Source: an uncultured Sphingorhabdus sp.
GTDB taxonomy: Bacteria > Pseudomonadota > Alphaproteobacteria > Sphingomonadales > Sphingomonadaceae
DNA length: 35,869 bases
Assembly (NCBI GenBank): GCA_937873665.1
Contig: CALMYW010000471.1
Span: 1-35,869 of the forward strand
Direction: 5' to 3'
The notes below the pieces were generated by a model. It saw only the letters and a list, made by a program, of their open reading frames with translations. It was not told the origin of the DNA and did no database searches. Within the stretch, counting starts at the first letter, position 1, and each line of letters begins with the position of its first letter. Shown in pieces: positions 1 through 7,590 of the stretch. A program made the translations under genes and the position numbers.

Positions 1-9
1 AGGCTATAT

Positions 10-43
10 CTTGTAAGAAAAAATGACCAATTTTTCTTACAAG
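10..43. repeat. Perfect AT-rich inverted repeat
   Basis: Two 13-bp arms (10-22 and 31-43) are exact reverse complements, separated by 8 bases. The element is strikingly AT-rich against its GC-rich surroundings. It could be a terminator hairpin, or two insertion-sequence ends lying back to back. No transposase is adjacent within the window, so its identity is open. Confidence 0.7.
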
Positions 44-172
44 GCTGAGGCGGGTCTATGCTGGTGTAACGTCCAGCCCCCCGGCCCCGACTGCCGTATT
101 CGGCGTGCGACGACCCCCACTGGCTCACGGCGTGACTTACCGGAGTGTGTAGGCTGCTCGGCATGGACGCCC

Positions 173-400
173 CGTGTCCGAGACCCACAGGATCGCCGCA
201 TCCGGCTGGGGCGGAAGGCCGACCGTACCGAAGAAGATGTCCTCGAACAGGGCCGCCATCATCACCGTCTTGCCGCTGCCGGTCGGGGCCGAGAACGAAA
301 TCGCCTGCGGGTTCTGGCTGGAGGCATGCTCGCGGGCAATGCGTACCTTCTCGCGCATCGCAAAATAGGCCAGATTCGCCGCGAAGACATCGAAAGCGCG
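173..400 (-). pseudogene. Fragment of a DEAD/DEAH (type III restriction-like) helicase
   Basis: The minus-strand translation from about 400 down to 173 matches the N-terminal part of large restriction-type helicases. It contains a hydrophobic-aromatic stretch (AFDVFAANLAYFAMREKV), then the Walker A motif SAPTGSGKT, then a stretch ending ILWVSD that normally leads on into the helicase core. After ILWVSDTGRP the similarity stops abruptly and the frame ends within about 10 codons. There is no motif II, no C-terminal helicase domain, and no convincing start; the frame opens only from a TTG at 502. I read this as a remnant left by deletion or insertion, not a working gene. The family assignment rests on motif recognition from memory. 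Confidence 0.6.
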
Positions 401-454
401 GGCCTCCTCGTGCGAGGACACCAGTCTGTCGAGGCCCCAGAGCCCGGCCGGCGC

Positions 455-709
455 ATGGATGGACAACTCATCGACAAGGAAAAGGTCTCCGCCGCTCTCC
501 AAGAACTAGCGGCCGAGCACGCCCGCTCGCCCCGTTCTCAAACGGCCCGCCTGCGGGAAGTCCTCGACGATGTGGAAGCAGCGCTGACCGCCGGCGCCAG
601 CCACGCGGCCGTCCTCGCGACCCTGCACGCGCAGGGGTTCACTTTCACCCTATGGAGCTTCGAAAGCACCCTCGGACGGCTGCGCAGGGAGCGCCAGGCT
701 GACTCTTGA
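455..709 (+). CDS. Small conserved plasmid/mobile-element-type protein (84 aa)
   Basis: The 84-aa reading frame starts at ATG 455. The region before it in the same frame does not look like protein. It has a charged helical N-terminal half (EKVSAALQELAAEHARS), then LREVLDDVEAALTAGASHAA and a motif HAQGFTFTLWSFESTLGRLR that resembles the C-terminal part of small hypothetical proteins common on proteobacterial plasmids and islands. The pattern (a helix, then VLATLHAQGFTFTLWSFES) suggests a small helix-turn-helix fold. The start overlaps the 5' side of the broken helicase frame on the other strand. No strong ribosome binding site is visible. Function is unknown. Confidence 0.55.
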   Translation: MDGQLIDKEKVSAALQELAAEHARSPRSQTARLREVLDDVEAALTAGASHAAVLATLHAQGFTFTLWSFESTLGRLRRERQADS

Positions 710-863
710 AGCCCCAGCGAATCCAAGATGCCAAGTCGCCGACTGTGGATGGCGGTGAAAACCCGCGCAAATCTGGTGGACAGCGATTTCGGGCCTTGCA
801 ATTTGGTGCCGATGTGCTACCGCCATCCAGAACCGCGTGGCAAGCTCATGGCGACCCCCGATT

Positions 864-938
864 GGCATGCCGCTACGGGTGTCAAGGAGGAGTCCCGAGC
901 GCGCGAGGGAAGCTCCTTGATGCCCGTAGCGGCATGCC
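864..938. repeat. 75-nt long imperfect palindrome (26-bp arms)
   Basis: Arms 864-889 and 913-938 are reverse complements except for two adjacent mismatches, with a 23-nt centre that is itself partly self-complementary (TCCC...GGGA). Each arm begins or ends with the 8-bp palindrome GGCATGCC. There is no T-run after it, so it is not a classic intrinsic terminator. It sits in the 370-nt stretch (710-1079) between the small plasmid-type gene and the 3' end of the WYL regulator gene. I see no convincing gene in that stretch. Confidence 0.75.
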
Positions 939-1079
939 GGACAATCGCTGCCATGGGATTGCCATGCAGTGCTTACGGGCTTTGTCCGCCATTTTCCCGC
1001 GCTTCTTCACCGCCGCTAACAGCCGACTACCCTTCCTCTGCCTTCACGCCCGGACCGGCCTCCGCTAGGCAGGGGAATA

Positions 1080-2003
1080 CTAACTGCGGCTTGTGGTTTT
1101 TGGGTCTCGGTAGCCAGGAGCGACCAGCGCGTTGTTCGCGCCGTAGAGCACCAGGGGGTCCTTAAGCCACAGCGCGTACTCTTTGCCCGTCAAGCTGTGA
1201 TCCGGGGAGCAGTCCACAATCCATCTGCGCAGCATGTAGCCGACATTCGCCGCCCGAACTCTGACCCGCAGGACGCCGTCGGGCATGTTGTAGTCCATGC
1301 AGACCGCCTCCAGTCGAGGATGTCCCGGGTGCGGGACGAGTTCCAGGTCAACAACGCGGTTCCACTGAACGTCGTGCGCCGCCGTCTCCTCCGGCAAGAT
1401 TGGGCTCGACTCCAAGATGACGGGCTCGACCATGCGAGTGAGGACGAAGTCCCGAAACTCCCATGACTTGCGGTCGAACGCCCGCACATGCCATCGGTTC
1501 CCCGTGTCGACGAGGGCCAACGGCACCAGTTCTCTCTTACCCCTCCCGCTGGTCACCGAAACGTACTCAAGCGCCACAGCCTTGCCGCGATTAATCGCCC
1601 TGGTGATGGGCGCCAGCACGGCCATGCTCGGCATGCTCAGGGCCAGCGGATATTCGCACGGCACCAACGCCCCAAGGGTCTTGTCCGCACTTTCCCCAAA
1701 TCCTTGAGACAGCGCCGTCAGAACACGCTGCGGCACATGATCGAACAGCGGCTTGAAAACCGCACTAGGCCCGTAGGACTTGGGACTGCCGTCGAACTCC
1801 AGGTTCGACGGGGCGATCTCGCGGTACAGAGCAATGTCCCGCGTGGCACCCGCGGGTGCCATGCGAAAGCGACCGATCAGGTCTGCGCGCCGCAGCTCGC
1901 CGAGAAAATAAAGGCGGAAGTCGATGAAGGCTAAGCGCTCAACCTGGACGCGCGGAAGATCGTTGAGCAGGTGGAGCCTAGGTTCGCTGGGGGGGGAAGT
2001 CAT
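1080..2003 (-). CDS. WYL-domain transcriptional regulator (BrxR/CapW-like)
   Basis: This 307-aa protein has an N-terminal winged-helix-like region (about residues 1-80, containing LAFIDFRLYFLGELRRADLI). A WYL domain follows at about 135-210, with the typical ELVPLALVDTGNRWHVRAFD stretch and the FRDFVLTRM segment, and then a C-terminal WCX-like extension. WYL domains sense nucleic-acid or nucleotide ligands. Family members of this length (BrxR, CapW) are repressors beside BREX, CBASS and other defence loci. The gene points away from the defence genes starting at 2110, and an inverted repeat in the shared promoter region is a natural operator. The start at 2003 is supported by its position just outside that promoter. 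The likely role is repression of the divergent operon until infection or DNA damage. Confidence 0.85.
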   Translation of the reverse strand: MTSPPSEPRLHLLNDLPRVQVERLAFIDFRLYFLGELRRADLIGRFRMAPAGATRDIALYREIAPSNLEFDGSPKSYGPSAVFKPLFDHVPQRVLTALSQGFGESADKTLGALVPCEYPLALSMPSMAVLAPITRAINRGKAVALEYVSVTSGRGKRELVPLALVDTGNRWHVRAFDRKSWEFRDFVLTRMVEPVILESSPILPEETAAHDVQWNRVVDLELVPHPGHPRLEAVCMDYNMPDGVLRVRVRAANVGYMLRRWIVDCSPDHSLTGKEYALWLKDPLVLYGANNALVAPGYRDPKTTSRS

Positions 2004-2051
2004 GCTGGGATCATAACGAAGTCCGGCCCTCTCGTCGCGGAAAACGGTGAC

Positions 2052-2080
2052 TTGACGTGCGCAAAATGCGTATGTAATGT
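2052..2080 (+). promoter_or_regulatory. Candidate sigma70 promoter for the small-gene operon
   Basis: A TTGACG -35 box (2052-2057) and a TAATGT -10 box (2075-2080) are separated by 17 bases, close to consensus. They lie 30 bases before the ATG of the 57-aa gene. Confidence 0.55.
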
Positions 2081-2088
2081 ATGCGCAC
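2057..2088. promoter_or_regulatory. Inverted repeat, candidate operator of the WYL regulator
   Basis: GTGCGCA (2057-2063) and TGCGCAC (2082-2088) are perfect reverse complements 18 bases apart. They bracket the spacer and -10 box of the rightward promoter. A dimer bound here would block it, which is how BrxR-type WYL repressors act. Assignment to this particular regulator is inferred from adjacency. Confidence 0.5.
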
Positions 2089-2109
2089 TGAAACTACCTG
2101 GAGACCGAC

Positions 2110-2283
2110 ATGGCGAAAAACGGCACACCGGGCGACGGGCACCGCAACGGCGCGGTGCGGCAACGCAGCCAGACCCAGACTCCGGCTGGGAACTACGTGA
2201 AGCGCGACACGACCACGGGTCGGTTCATGGACGTCAAGACAACGGACAAAACGCCCTTCAAGGGCGTGCGCCGCGAGAAGTAA
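2110..2283 (+). CDS. Small basic protein of unknown function (57 aa)
   Basis: ATG 2110 is preceded by GGAGA at good spacing and follows the candidate promoter directly. The 57-aa product is polar and basic: a glycine/asparagine-rich start (MAKNGTPGDGHRNGAVRQRS), a central NYVKRDTTTGRFMDVKT and a basic end TPFKGVRREK. No hydrophobic segment or known fold is recognisable, and it may be disordered. I recall similar short proteins being annotated only as hypothetical. Its position as first gene of the run divergent from the WYL regulator suggests it is co-regulated with the defence genes. Confidence 0.7.
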   Translation: MAKNGTPGDGHRNGAVRQRSQTQTPAGNYVKRDTTTGRFMDVKTTDKTPFKGVRREK

Positions 2284-2404
2284 TCGGCCGCGCAGCGGTT
2301 CGCTGTCAGGCACCGGCGATGTGGCAGCGCAGTCCTCTGCGCTGCGAAGCAATGCTGAAACCAGCAAGACGTCGGGAATCGAAAAGCAGTGAGGAGGCTC
2401 GTTT

Positions 2405-2596
2405 ATGGCTCAGGTTACGTACCCGTGCTACTGGCAGAAAAAGGACGCGCGTGGGCAGTGGTATTGGATCTACTACGCAGGAAACCGCGAGGCAATCGCT
2501 CGTAGCAGCGAGAGCTACGTTAATCGTGCGGACTGCACGCACTCCATCGAGATTATGAAGGCGTCTTCGAACTCGCCGGTATTCTACGATCAATAA
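2405..2596 (+). CDS. DUF1508 (YegP-like) domain protein
   Basis: This 63-aa protein is essentially one DUF1508 repeat: YWQKKDARGQWYWIYYAGN, then EAIARSSESYVNRADCTHSIEIMK. The pattern (aromatic-rich strand, AxSexY, CxxSIExxK) is that of the YegP fold. GAGGAGG lies about 8 bases before the ATG, a strong ribosome binding site. YegP-like proteins are small alpha/beta proteins without an established biochemical role; E. coli YegP has two such repeats, this has one. It lies 121 bases after the 57-aa gene and 12 bases before the membrane protein, so it is probably in one transcript with them. Confidence 0.8.
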   Translation: MAQVTYPCYWQKKDARGQWYWIYYAGNREAIARSSESYVNRADCTHSIEIMKASSNSPVFYDQ

Positions 2597-2608
2597 AGGC
2601 AGAGTCCG

Positions 2609-3004
2609 ATGTTCGGTTCAGGCAAGCGATTCCACGGACCCTCTTCACTGTCCACGAGTCCCCGTCGCTGGGAGTGGTTCGGCGGCATTGTCGATGCTCT
2701 AGCCGACTTCTTCATGTCGAGGCCCACGCGCCTGATCGACCTAGGGCGTGTCCTGGTCTGGCTGGCCGGTGCTCTCGCCATTGCCGGCGCGTTTGGGCGC
2801 TTTGCAGTTACCGCGTCTTCCGCGATCAGTCAAATCGGCGGCACCAACAGCGCAGCACCGACGCTCGCCGAGGTATTGCCAGGCATTCCGACTTGGTGGA
2901 TTCCTCAGTCCCTACCGACATTCCTATTGGTTGCGGCCATCTTTGCGGCAGGTATCGCCTGCATCGGCGCCGGCCGCAAACTGGAGCGCATACTGGACTT
3001 CTAG
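2609..3004 (+). CDS. Two-helix membrane protein of unknown function
   Basis: This 131-aa protein has a polar N-terminus of about 45 residues. A hydrophobic helix follows at about 48-66 (LVWLAGALAIAGAFGRFAV), then a loop with IGGTNSAAPTLAEVLPGIPTWW, and a second helix at about 104-122 (TFLLVAAIFAAGIACIGAG) with a short charged tail. It is probably an inner-membrane protein. The start lies 12 bases after the DUF1508 stop, with a purine-rich AAGGCAGAG upstream. I recognise no family. Membrane proteins in defence operons are often effectors or anchors, but nothing in this sequence proves that. Confidence 0.65.
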   Translation: MFGSGKRFHGPSSLSTSPRRWEWFGGIVDALADFFMSRPTRLIDLGRVLVWLAGALAIAGAFGRFAVTASSAISQIGGTNSAAPTLAEVLPGIPTWWIPQSLPTFLLVAAIFAAGIACIGAGRKLERILDF

Positions 3005-3047
3005 CCAGCGCCAAGAGGGCCGTTGCCTAGCAGTCATCGATCACCCT

Positions 3048-3308
3048 ATGGCCCCTTCCTCGAAGCAACTCGCCTGGACCAAGCCCACAAAGGCCCGGTA
3101 CTACCAGGTCTTCCTCGGCCAGGATCTGTTCGGCGACTGGACCCTGATCAAGGTCTGGGGCGGCATCGGCTCGAACCGCGGCCGGATGCACAGCACGGGT
3201 GTCGCCTCCTACGAGGCAGGCATCGTGCAGGTCGACGAGATCATCAGGCGCCGAGCCCAGCGGGGCTACCAACCCCTCGGCGACTCCCGAGCGAGCCAGC
3301 CGTCCTGA
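3048..3308 (+). CDS. WGR-domain protein (86 aa)
   Basis: Residues about 17-75 form a WGR domain: RYYQVFLGQDLFGDWTLIKV, then WGGIGSNRGRM, then the helix YEAGIVQVDEIIRRRAQRGY. WGR domains occur in PARPs and as stand-alone bacterial proteins, and bind nucleic acids or broken DNA ends. Here the domain is nearly the whole protein, with a short Ser/Ala tail and no catalytic domain. ATG 3048 is the best start but has a weak ribosome binding site. The gene lies 43 bases after the membrane protein, same strand. A DNA-sensing accessory role in the defence operon is plausible but inferred. Confidence 0.8.
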   Translation: MAPSSKQLAWTKPTKARYYQVFLGQDLFGDWTLIKVWGGIGSNRGRMHSTGVASYEAGIVQVDEIIRRRAQRGYQPLGDSRASQPS

Positions 3309-3382
3309 AGCCAGAACCCGTCATCGGGCCTTCGGCCAAGCGCTCGGCGCCCCCCGGAATCCCCTCCCGGCCGACCGCAAAT

Positions 3383-3425
3383 CGTGCAAGCAGTGTACTA
3401 TCACCGTGCAGTACATTTGCGTGCA
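3383..3425. promoter_or_regulatory. Operator-like repeats before the RHH gene
   Basis: The hexamer CGTGCA occurs three times on the plus strand (3383-3388, 3405-3410, 3420-3425). An inverted repeat TGTACT / AGTACA (3394-3399 and 3410-3415, 10-base spacer) is interleaved with them. Ribbon-helix-helix proteins typically bind such short repeats in their own promoter, so this is a likely autoregulatory site for the gene at 3449. Confidence 0.45.
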
Positions 3426-3448
3426 GAGATCCGACCGTCCCGATCCCC

Positions 3449-3667
3449 ATGCCCGTCGCTAAGTCCGAGACCATGACGATCCGCGTCACGCCGACGATCA
3501 AGGCCGCGTTGCGCACGGCGGCGGCTCGGGATCACCGCAGCCTGACCAACATGGTCGAGGTCATGATCCGCGACTACTGCGCACGCGAAGGCATCGAGAT
3601 CGCCGAGCCGGCGCCTGACGACCCCGAAGCGCCGACGCCCACGGGCATACCGACAAGAACAAGCTAG
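3449..3667 (+). CDS. Ribbon-helix-helix (CopG/Arc-type) DNA-binding protein
   Basis: The 72-aa protein has an N-terminal beta strand MTIRVTPTIKAALRTAA followed by two helices (RSLTNMVEVMIRDYCAREG), the classic RHH layout at residues about 9-48. A Pro/Asp/Glu-rich tail follows. It probably binds DNA as a dimer. No toxin gene overlaps or follows directly; the next gene, 37 bases on, is the DUF499 ATPase. It is more likely a transcription factor for the DUF499-to-helicase operon than an antitoxin. Repeats just upstream (3383-3425) are candidate binding sites. Confidence 0.75.
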   Translation: MPVAKSETMTIRVTPTIKAALRTAAARDHRSLTNMVEVMIRDYCAREGIEIAEPAPDDPEAPTPTGIPTRTS

Positions 3668-3704
3668 CCAACACGAACACGCTCGCACCAAAGGACCAAG
3701 CCGC

Positions 3705-6700
3705 ATGACGATGTCCATCCTCGACGCATGCACGCCGCGCAAGGACCTGCTCGCCGGGACCTTCAACCCCGAGATCTTCACTGCCAACCTGATGCAGGTC
3801 ATCGGCCACTACCGGGGCGAGACCGATGTCATCGAGAACGTCTACACGGACCCCGTCGCCTTTTTCGGCGAAGGCACCTACCCCACGGAAGGCATGCGCC
3901 AGGTGCTGCGCAACATCTTCGGCCGCCTCAAGGGCAGTGACGCCAGCTACCCCGCCATCCAGCGCCTGGAGACCGCCTTCGGGGGCGGCAAGACCCACAC
4001 CCTGATCGGGGCCACCCATCTCGCCTACCGCGGCACCGAGGTTGCCGAGGCCGCCCGCGAGCTGATCGACCCCGCCCTGCTCTTGAACGCAGGCGAGACC
4101 ACCGTCGTCGGCATCGCCGGCGACCGGGTCACGATCCACGAGACCAAAGGCTCGCGTCTGATCCCCTACACCCTCTGGGGCGAGATCGCCTTCCAGATTG
4201 GCGGCGAGGACCTCTACCGCGAGATCGGCGCCACCGCGACCTCCTTCGGCTCCCCCGGCGACGAATACTTCGACCTGGTCCTCAAGGGCCGGCGGGTCCT
4301 CATCATGCTCGACGAGCTGGCGGCCTACGCCGCCCGCGTCGAAGCGGCTCGGCCCGGCGGTCGCTCCAGCGTCGCCACCTTCCTGATGTCCCTGTTCCAG
4401 TACGCCAAGGACCACACCGGCATCGCCGTGGTCCTGACCCTGGCCAGCCAGAAGGACGCCTTCGCCCGCCAGACCGCGATGCTCGCGGAGATCATCTCCC
4501 AGGCCAAGGGCGAGGAGGTCAGCAAGACCGAGGCCCTGGACATTGCCCGCCGCGCCGACGGCGAGGTCCGCAGCGTCGTCGCCCGCGACGTCACCACCGT
4601 GACCCCGGTCCGCGGCCAAGAGATCTCGCGCGTGCTCGCACGCCGCCTGTTCGGGCGCATCGACCAGGACGCCGCGGCCCGTACCGCCGACGCCTACATG
4701 GACATGTACCGGCGCACCGCGACCCTGCTGCCGGAGGCCGCGCGCCAGGAGACCTTCCGCGAGCGCATGGTCACCCACTACCCCTTTCACCCGACCCTGG
4801 TCGACTATCTCACCGGGAAGCTCTCCACGGTCGAGACCTTCCAGGGGACCCGAGGCGTCCTGCGCGTCCTCGCCCTGACCGTCTCCAACCTCTGGAGAAA
4901 GCATGCGGCGGTCCCGGCGATCCATACCTGTCATCTGGACCTGCGTGACCATCGCCTCTCCGACGAGCTGATCAGCCGCACCGAAAGCGCCGAGCTGCTG
5001 CCCATCGTCACCGCCGACGTGGGCGGCGCCGACAGCAACGAGCTGGGCTCCCGCGACAGCAACGCGGCCCTGATGGACAAGCACAACCCCCATCCCGAGG
5101 GCTTCCCTCTCTACGAGGACACCTGGAAGACCGTCTTCCTGCACAGCCTGGCCGGGTTCGGCGACGGACTCGCCTCCAACGTCTTCGGCATCAGCAAGCA
5201 GGATGCCCTGTTCGCCACCGCCTTCCCCGGCATGACCCCACCCCAGGTCGAGACCGCCCTGGATGCCATCCGCTCCAACGCCTACTACCTGCGCTTCTCC
5301 GAGACCGAGGGCCGCTACTACGCCAGTACCGGCGTCTCCATCAACCGCGTGCTCGCCGACATCCGCCGCGGCCTGCGCGGCTCGGATCGCATCGAAGAGT
5401 TGCTGGGCCAGACCTCCCGCAAGGTCGTGACCGCGGGACAGCACCACTTCGAGGTCATCCCCGAGGTGACGGTCCCAGAGCGCATCCCGGACAAGACCGG
5501 CAAGCCCACCCTGGCCCTGATCGCCCTGGATGCCGACAGCATCCGGCCCGACGAGATGATCACCCAGGCCGGTCCCAACCGGCCGCGCATCGAACAGAAC
5601 CTGGTCCTGCTTCTGATCCCGGACACCGTCAGAGTCAAGGGGGACCAGCGTTCCGGCGACGACATGCTCGACAACCAGGAGACCCGCGCCCTTGAGCTGC
5701 GCGACCGTCTCCAGAGCATCGCCGTCGATGTGCTCGCCCGCCGCATCCTCAAGCAGGACCCGGCCGCCTTCGGCCTCGCCGAGTCGGCGCTGAGCGACCA
5801 GACCTTCAGCCGCGACACCAAGGAGCGCGAGCAGGCCCTGATCACCGTCGTCACCCAGGCCTATCGCAACCTCTGGTTTCCGGGGCAGGGCGGCAAGATC
5901 GTCCGCCGCGAGATCAGCACCGCCGGCGGCGAAGGCGGCGTGTCCGTCATTGAGCGTATCAAAGAGGTCCTGCTCAACGATGGCGAGCTGGTCACCTTGG
6001 ATCTGGCCGGCACCACCACCGCCGGCGCCTCCGCGGCCAAGCTCTTCTTCGCCAACCAGGACTACCGCACCCTGGCCGAGCTGCGCGCCGACTTCGCCCG
6101 CCGCCGCGATTGGCCCCTGCTTGAGGAGTCCAGCGTCTTCGACACCCTGATCCGTGCCGGCGTCAACCACGGCGCCTGGTGCCTGTTCCGCATGGGCGAG
6201 GCCGAGTCCGAGAAGCCCGCCGAGTTTCACTCCCGCGACACTGGAGAGATCCCCTACCAGGTCTCCCTCACCGATGCCGGCTGGAGCATCGTCACGCCCC
6301 AGGGCGCCAAGAAGCGCAACTGGACCGAGTCCGACAAGCCCGACCCCACGCGCATCCGCCAATGGGTCCAGGACGAGATCAACGCCTCCGGCTACTGCTC
6401 CGTGGCCGAGATCGCCTCCAAGGTCGAGCAGGCCCATGGAAGCGTCCCAACCCAGGAAATCTGCAAGGCCGTCGACGAGCTGATCAAGGCCGGACACCTC
6501 TATGTCCACACCGCCGACAAGAACCCGGACCAAGAGCCCGACGCCCTGCGGGGTGCCAGCGACTGGATCATGGAAACCGTCGGCCCCGAGTACAAGGTCG
6601 TCACCAAGCCCGAGGCCAGCAAGCGCGGATGGGTCACTAAGCAGCCGACCGGCATCCAGATCGGCGGCGACGAGGGCCGCAAGAAGGTGCTGCCTTTGCT

Positions 6701-6953
6701 CAAACAGCTCGCCCAGATCTACAAGAGCGGCGGCAAGTCCACCATCGACTACTTAGAGATCAGCGGCCTCAAGCTCCCCCAGGGCGGCCTCTTCAACATC
6801 CAGCTCCAGACCCTGGCGCCGGAGGACATCCGCACCCTCGACGAGCTGTTCGACATCGCACTCGACCTGACCGACCAGCAGCAGGCCGAGGTCCAGATCG
6901 TCATCAGTGCACCGCAACCCGACTGCAAGCTGGTCGAGCGTCTCCGCGGCTAA
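3705..6953 (+). CDS. DUF499 anti-phage-associated ATPase
   Basis: This 1082-aa protein belongs to the DUF499 ATPases found in defence islands. A Walker A motif ETAFGGGKTHT (residues 89-99) and a Walker B motif VLIMLDELAAY (198-208) place the nucleotide-binding domain at the N-terminus. Large helical regions and a C-terminal part with winged-helix-like segments follow (RIRQWVQDEINASGYCSVAE, about residue 880 onward). AAGGA lies about 12 bases before ATG 3705; a second ATG two codons later is an alternative. It is the first large gene of the operon. With the downstream DUF1156 methylase and PLD-helicase it forms the ATPase-methylase-helicase core of Hma-type systems. Its exact action is not known to me. 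Length is normal for the family and no break is visible. Confidence 0.88.
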   Translation: MTMSILDACTPRKDLLAGTFNPEIFTANLMQVIGHYRGETDVIENVYTDPVAFFGEGTYPTEGMRQVLRNIFGRLKGSDASYPAIQRLETAFGGGKTHTLIGATHLAYRGTEVAEAARELIDPALLLNAGETTVVGIAGDRVTIHETKGSRLIPYTLWGEIAFQIGGEDLYREIGATATSFGSPGDEYFDLVLKGRRVLIMLDELAAYAARVEAARPGGRSSVATFLMSLFQYAKDHTGIAVVLTLASQKDAFARQTAMLAEIISQAKGEEVSKTEALDIARRADGEVRSVVARDVTTVTPVRGQEISRVLARRLFGRIDQDAAARTADAYMDMYRRTATLLPEAARQETFRERMVTHYPFHPTLVDYLTGKLSTVETFQGTRGVLRVLALTVSNLWRKHAAVPAIHTCHLDLRDHRLSDELISRTESAELLPIVTADVGGADSNELGSRDSNAALMDKHNPHPEGFPLYEDTWKTVFLHSLAGFGDGLASNVFGISKQDALFATAFPGMTPPQVETALDAIRSNAYYLRFSETEGRYYASTGVSINRVLADIRRGLRGSDRIEELLGQTSRKVVTAGQHHFEVIPEVTVPERIPDKTGKPTLALIALDADSIRPDEMITQAGPNRPRIEQNLVLLLIPDTVRVKGDQRSGDDMLDNQETRALELRDRLQSIAVDVLARRILKQDPAAFGLAESALSDQTFSRDTKEREQALITVVTQAYRNLWFPGQGGKIVRREISTAGGEGGVSVIERIKEVLLNDGELVTLDLAGTTTAGASAAKLFFANQDYRTLAELRADFARRRDWPLLEESSVFDTLIRAGVNHGAWCLFRMGEAESEKPAEFHSRDTGEIPYQVSLTDAGWSIVTPQGAKKRNWTESDKPDPTRIRQWVQDEINASGYCSVAEIASKVEQAHGSVPTQEICKAVDELIKAGHLYVHTADKNPDQEPDALRGASDWIMETVGPEYKVVTKPEASKRGWVTKQPTGIQIGGDEGRKKVLPLLKQLAQIYKSGGKSTIDYLEISGLKLPQGGLFNIQLQTLAPEDIRTLDELFDIALDLTDQQQAEVQIVISAPQPDCKLVERLRG

Positions 6954-6969
6954 GAGATCACACACCCGC

Positions 6970-7590
6970 ATGTCCAAGAAGAAACAGAAGCTCGACCTTA
7001 AGCAGTACCACGCCGAGCGCCTGGCCAAGCTCAACGCGAAGGCCCCCTTCGTGCTGCGCATCACCGAATGGAAGGACAAGCCCATCCCGGTCCTGGTGAT
7101 CAAGGAGCGGCAGTTTCGGGACGACGAAGGGGACGTCCGGGATGCGGAAGGCCAGCGGCGCAAGGCCCGGCCGGTACAGATCGAGCGCGGCAGCCTCTAC
7201 GGCGAGCCCCAGCACCGTTGCCTACCCGTGCTGCGGCGCATCCTGGAGCCGGTCACAGACGCGGCGGGCATCCCCTTGGAGCTTGATCGCTACATGACCG
7301 CCGAGGGCCTGCGTCTGCGCGCCAACCTGCCGCTAAACGAGGAGGCCGGCGCCAAACTCGGCCTGATCTTCCGCCTCCAGGACCGCCTCAAGGACTTGGA
7401 GCGGGTGGAGCTGATCGCCTACCGGGTCGCCCAGTTCACCCGGGAAGAGGCCGCCTATTGGCTCTCCCGAACCACCAGCTTCGGTCCCAGCGCCAACCGC
7501 TGGGCGCTCTCCGGGCTGCGCATCATGCTCGGGGGGCATCCCAAGGACCCGGACATCGTGGACATGTTGGAACGTTTCAGGGCTGCGTAA
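6970..7590 (+). CDS. DUF499-partner protein (DUF7680-like), 206 aa
   Basis: Start ATG 6970 gives MSKKKQKLDLKQYHAERL, 16 bases after the ATPase stop; the frame is open further upstream but that part lies inside the ATPase gene. The protein is soluble, charged and highly regular: KAPFVLRITEWKDKPIPVLV at the N-terminus, a central GEPQHRCLPVLRRILEPVTD, and a C-terminal REEAAYWLSRTTSFGPSANR followed by WALSGLRIMLGG. I associate this pattern with the family now listed as DUF7680, encoded between DUF499 and DUF1156 genes, but that label is from memory. It is clearly not the DUF3780 protein seen in related loci. Its TAA overlaps the ATG of the methylase (TAATG), so the two are translationally coupled and may act as partners. 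Confidence 0.72.
   Translation: MSKKKQKLDLKQYHAERLAKLNAKAPFVLRITEWKDKPIPVLVIKERQFRDDEGDVRDAEGQRRKARPVQIERGSLYGEPQHRCLPVLRRILEPVTDAAGIPLELDRYMTAEGLRLRANLPLNEEAGAKLGLIFRLQDRLKDLERVELIAYRVAQFTREEAAYWLSRTTSFGPSANRWALSGLRIMLGGHPKDPDIVDMLERFRAA

Noticed and set aside
3449..3667. Antitoxin of a type II toxin-antitoxin pair
   Set aside because: No toxin gene overlaps or follows; the next gene is the DUF499 ATPase.
3561..6533. 990-aa open frame on the minus strand, antisense to the DUF499 gene
   Set aside because: A Gly/Val/Asp-rich translation with no motifs; it is the antisense shadow of a GC-rich gene.
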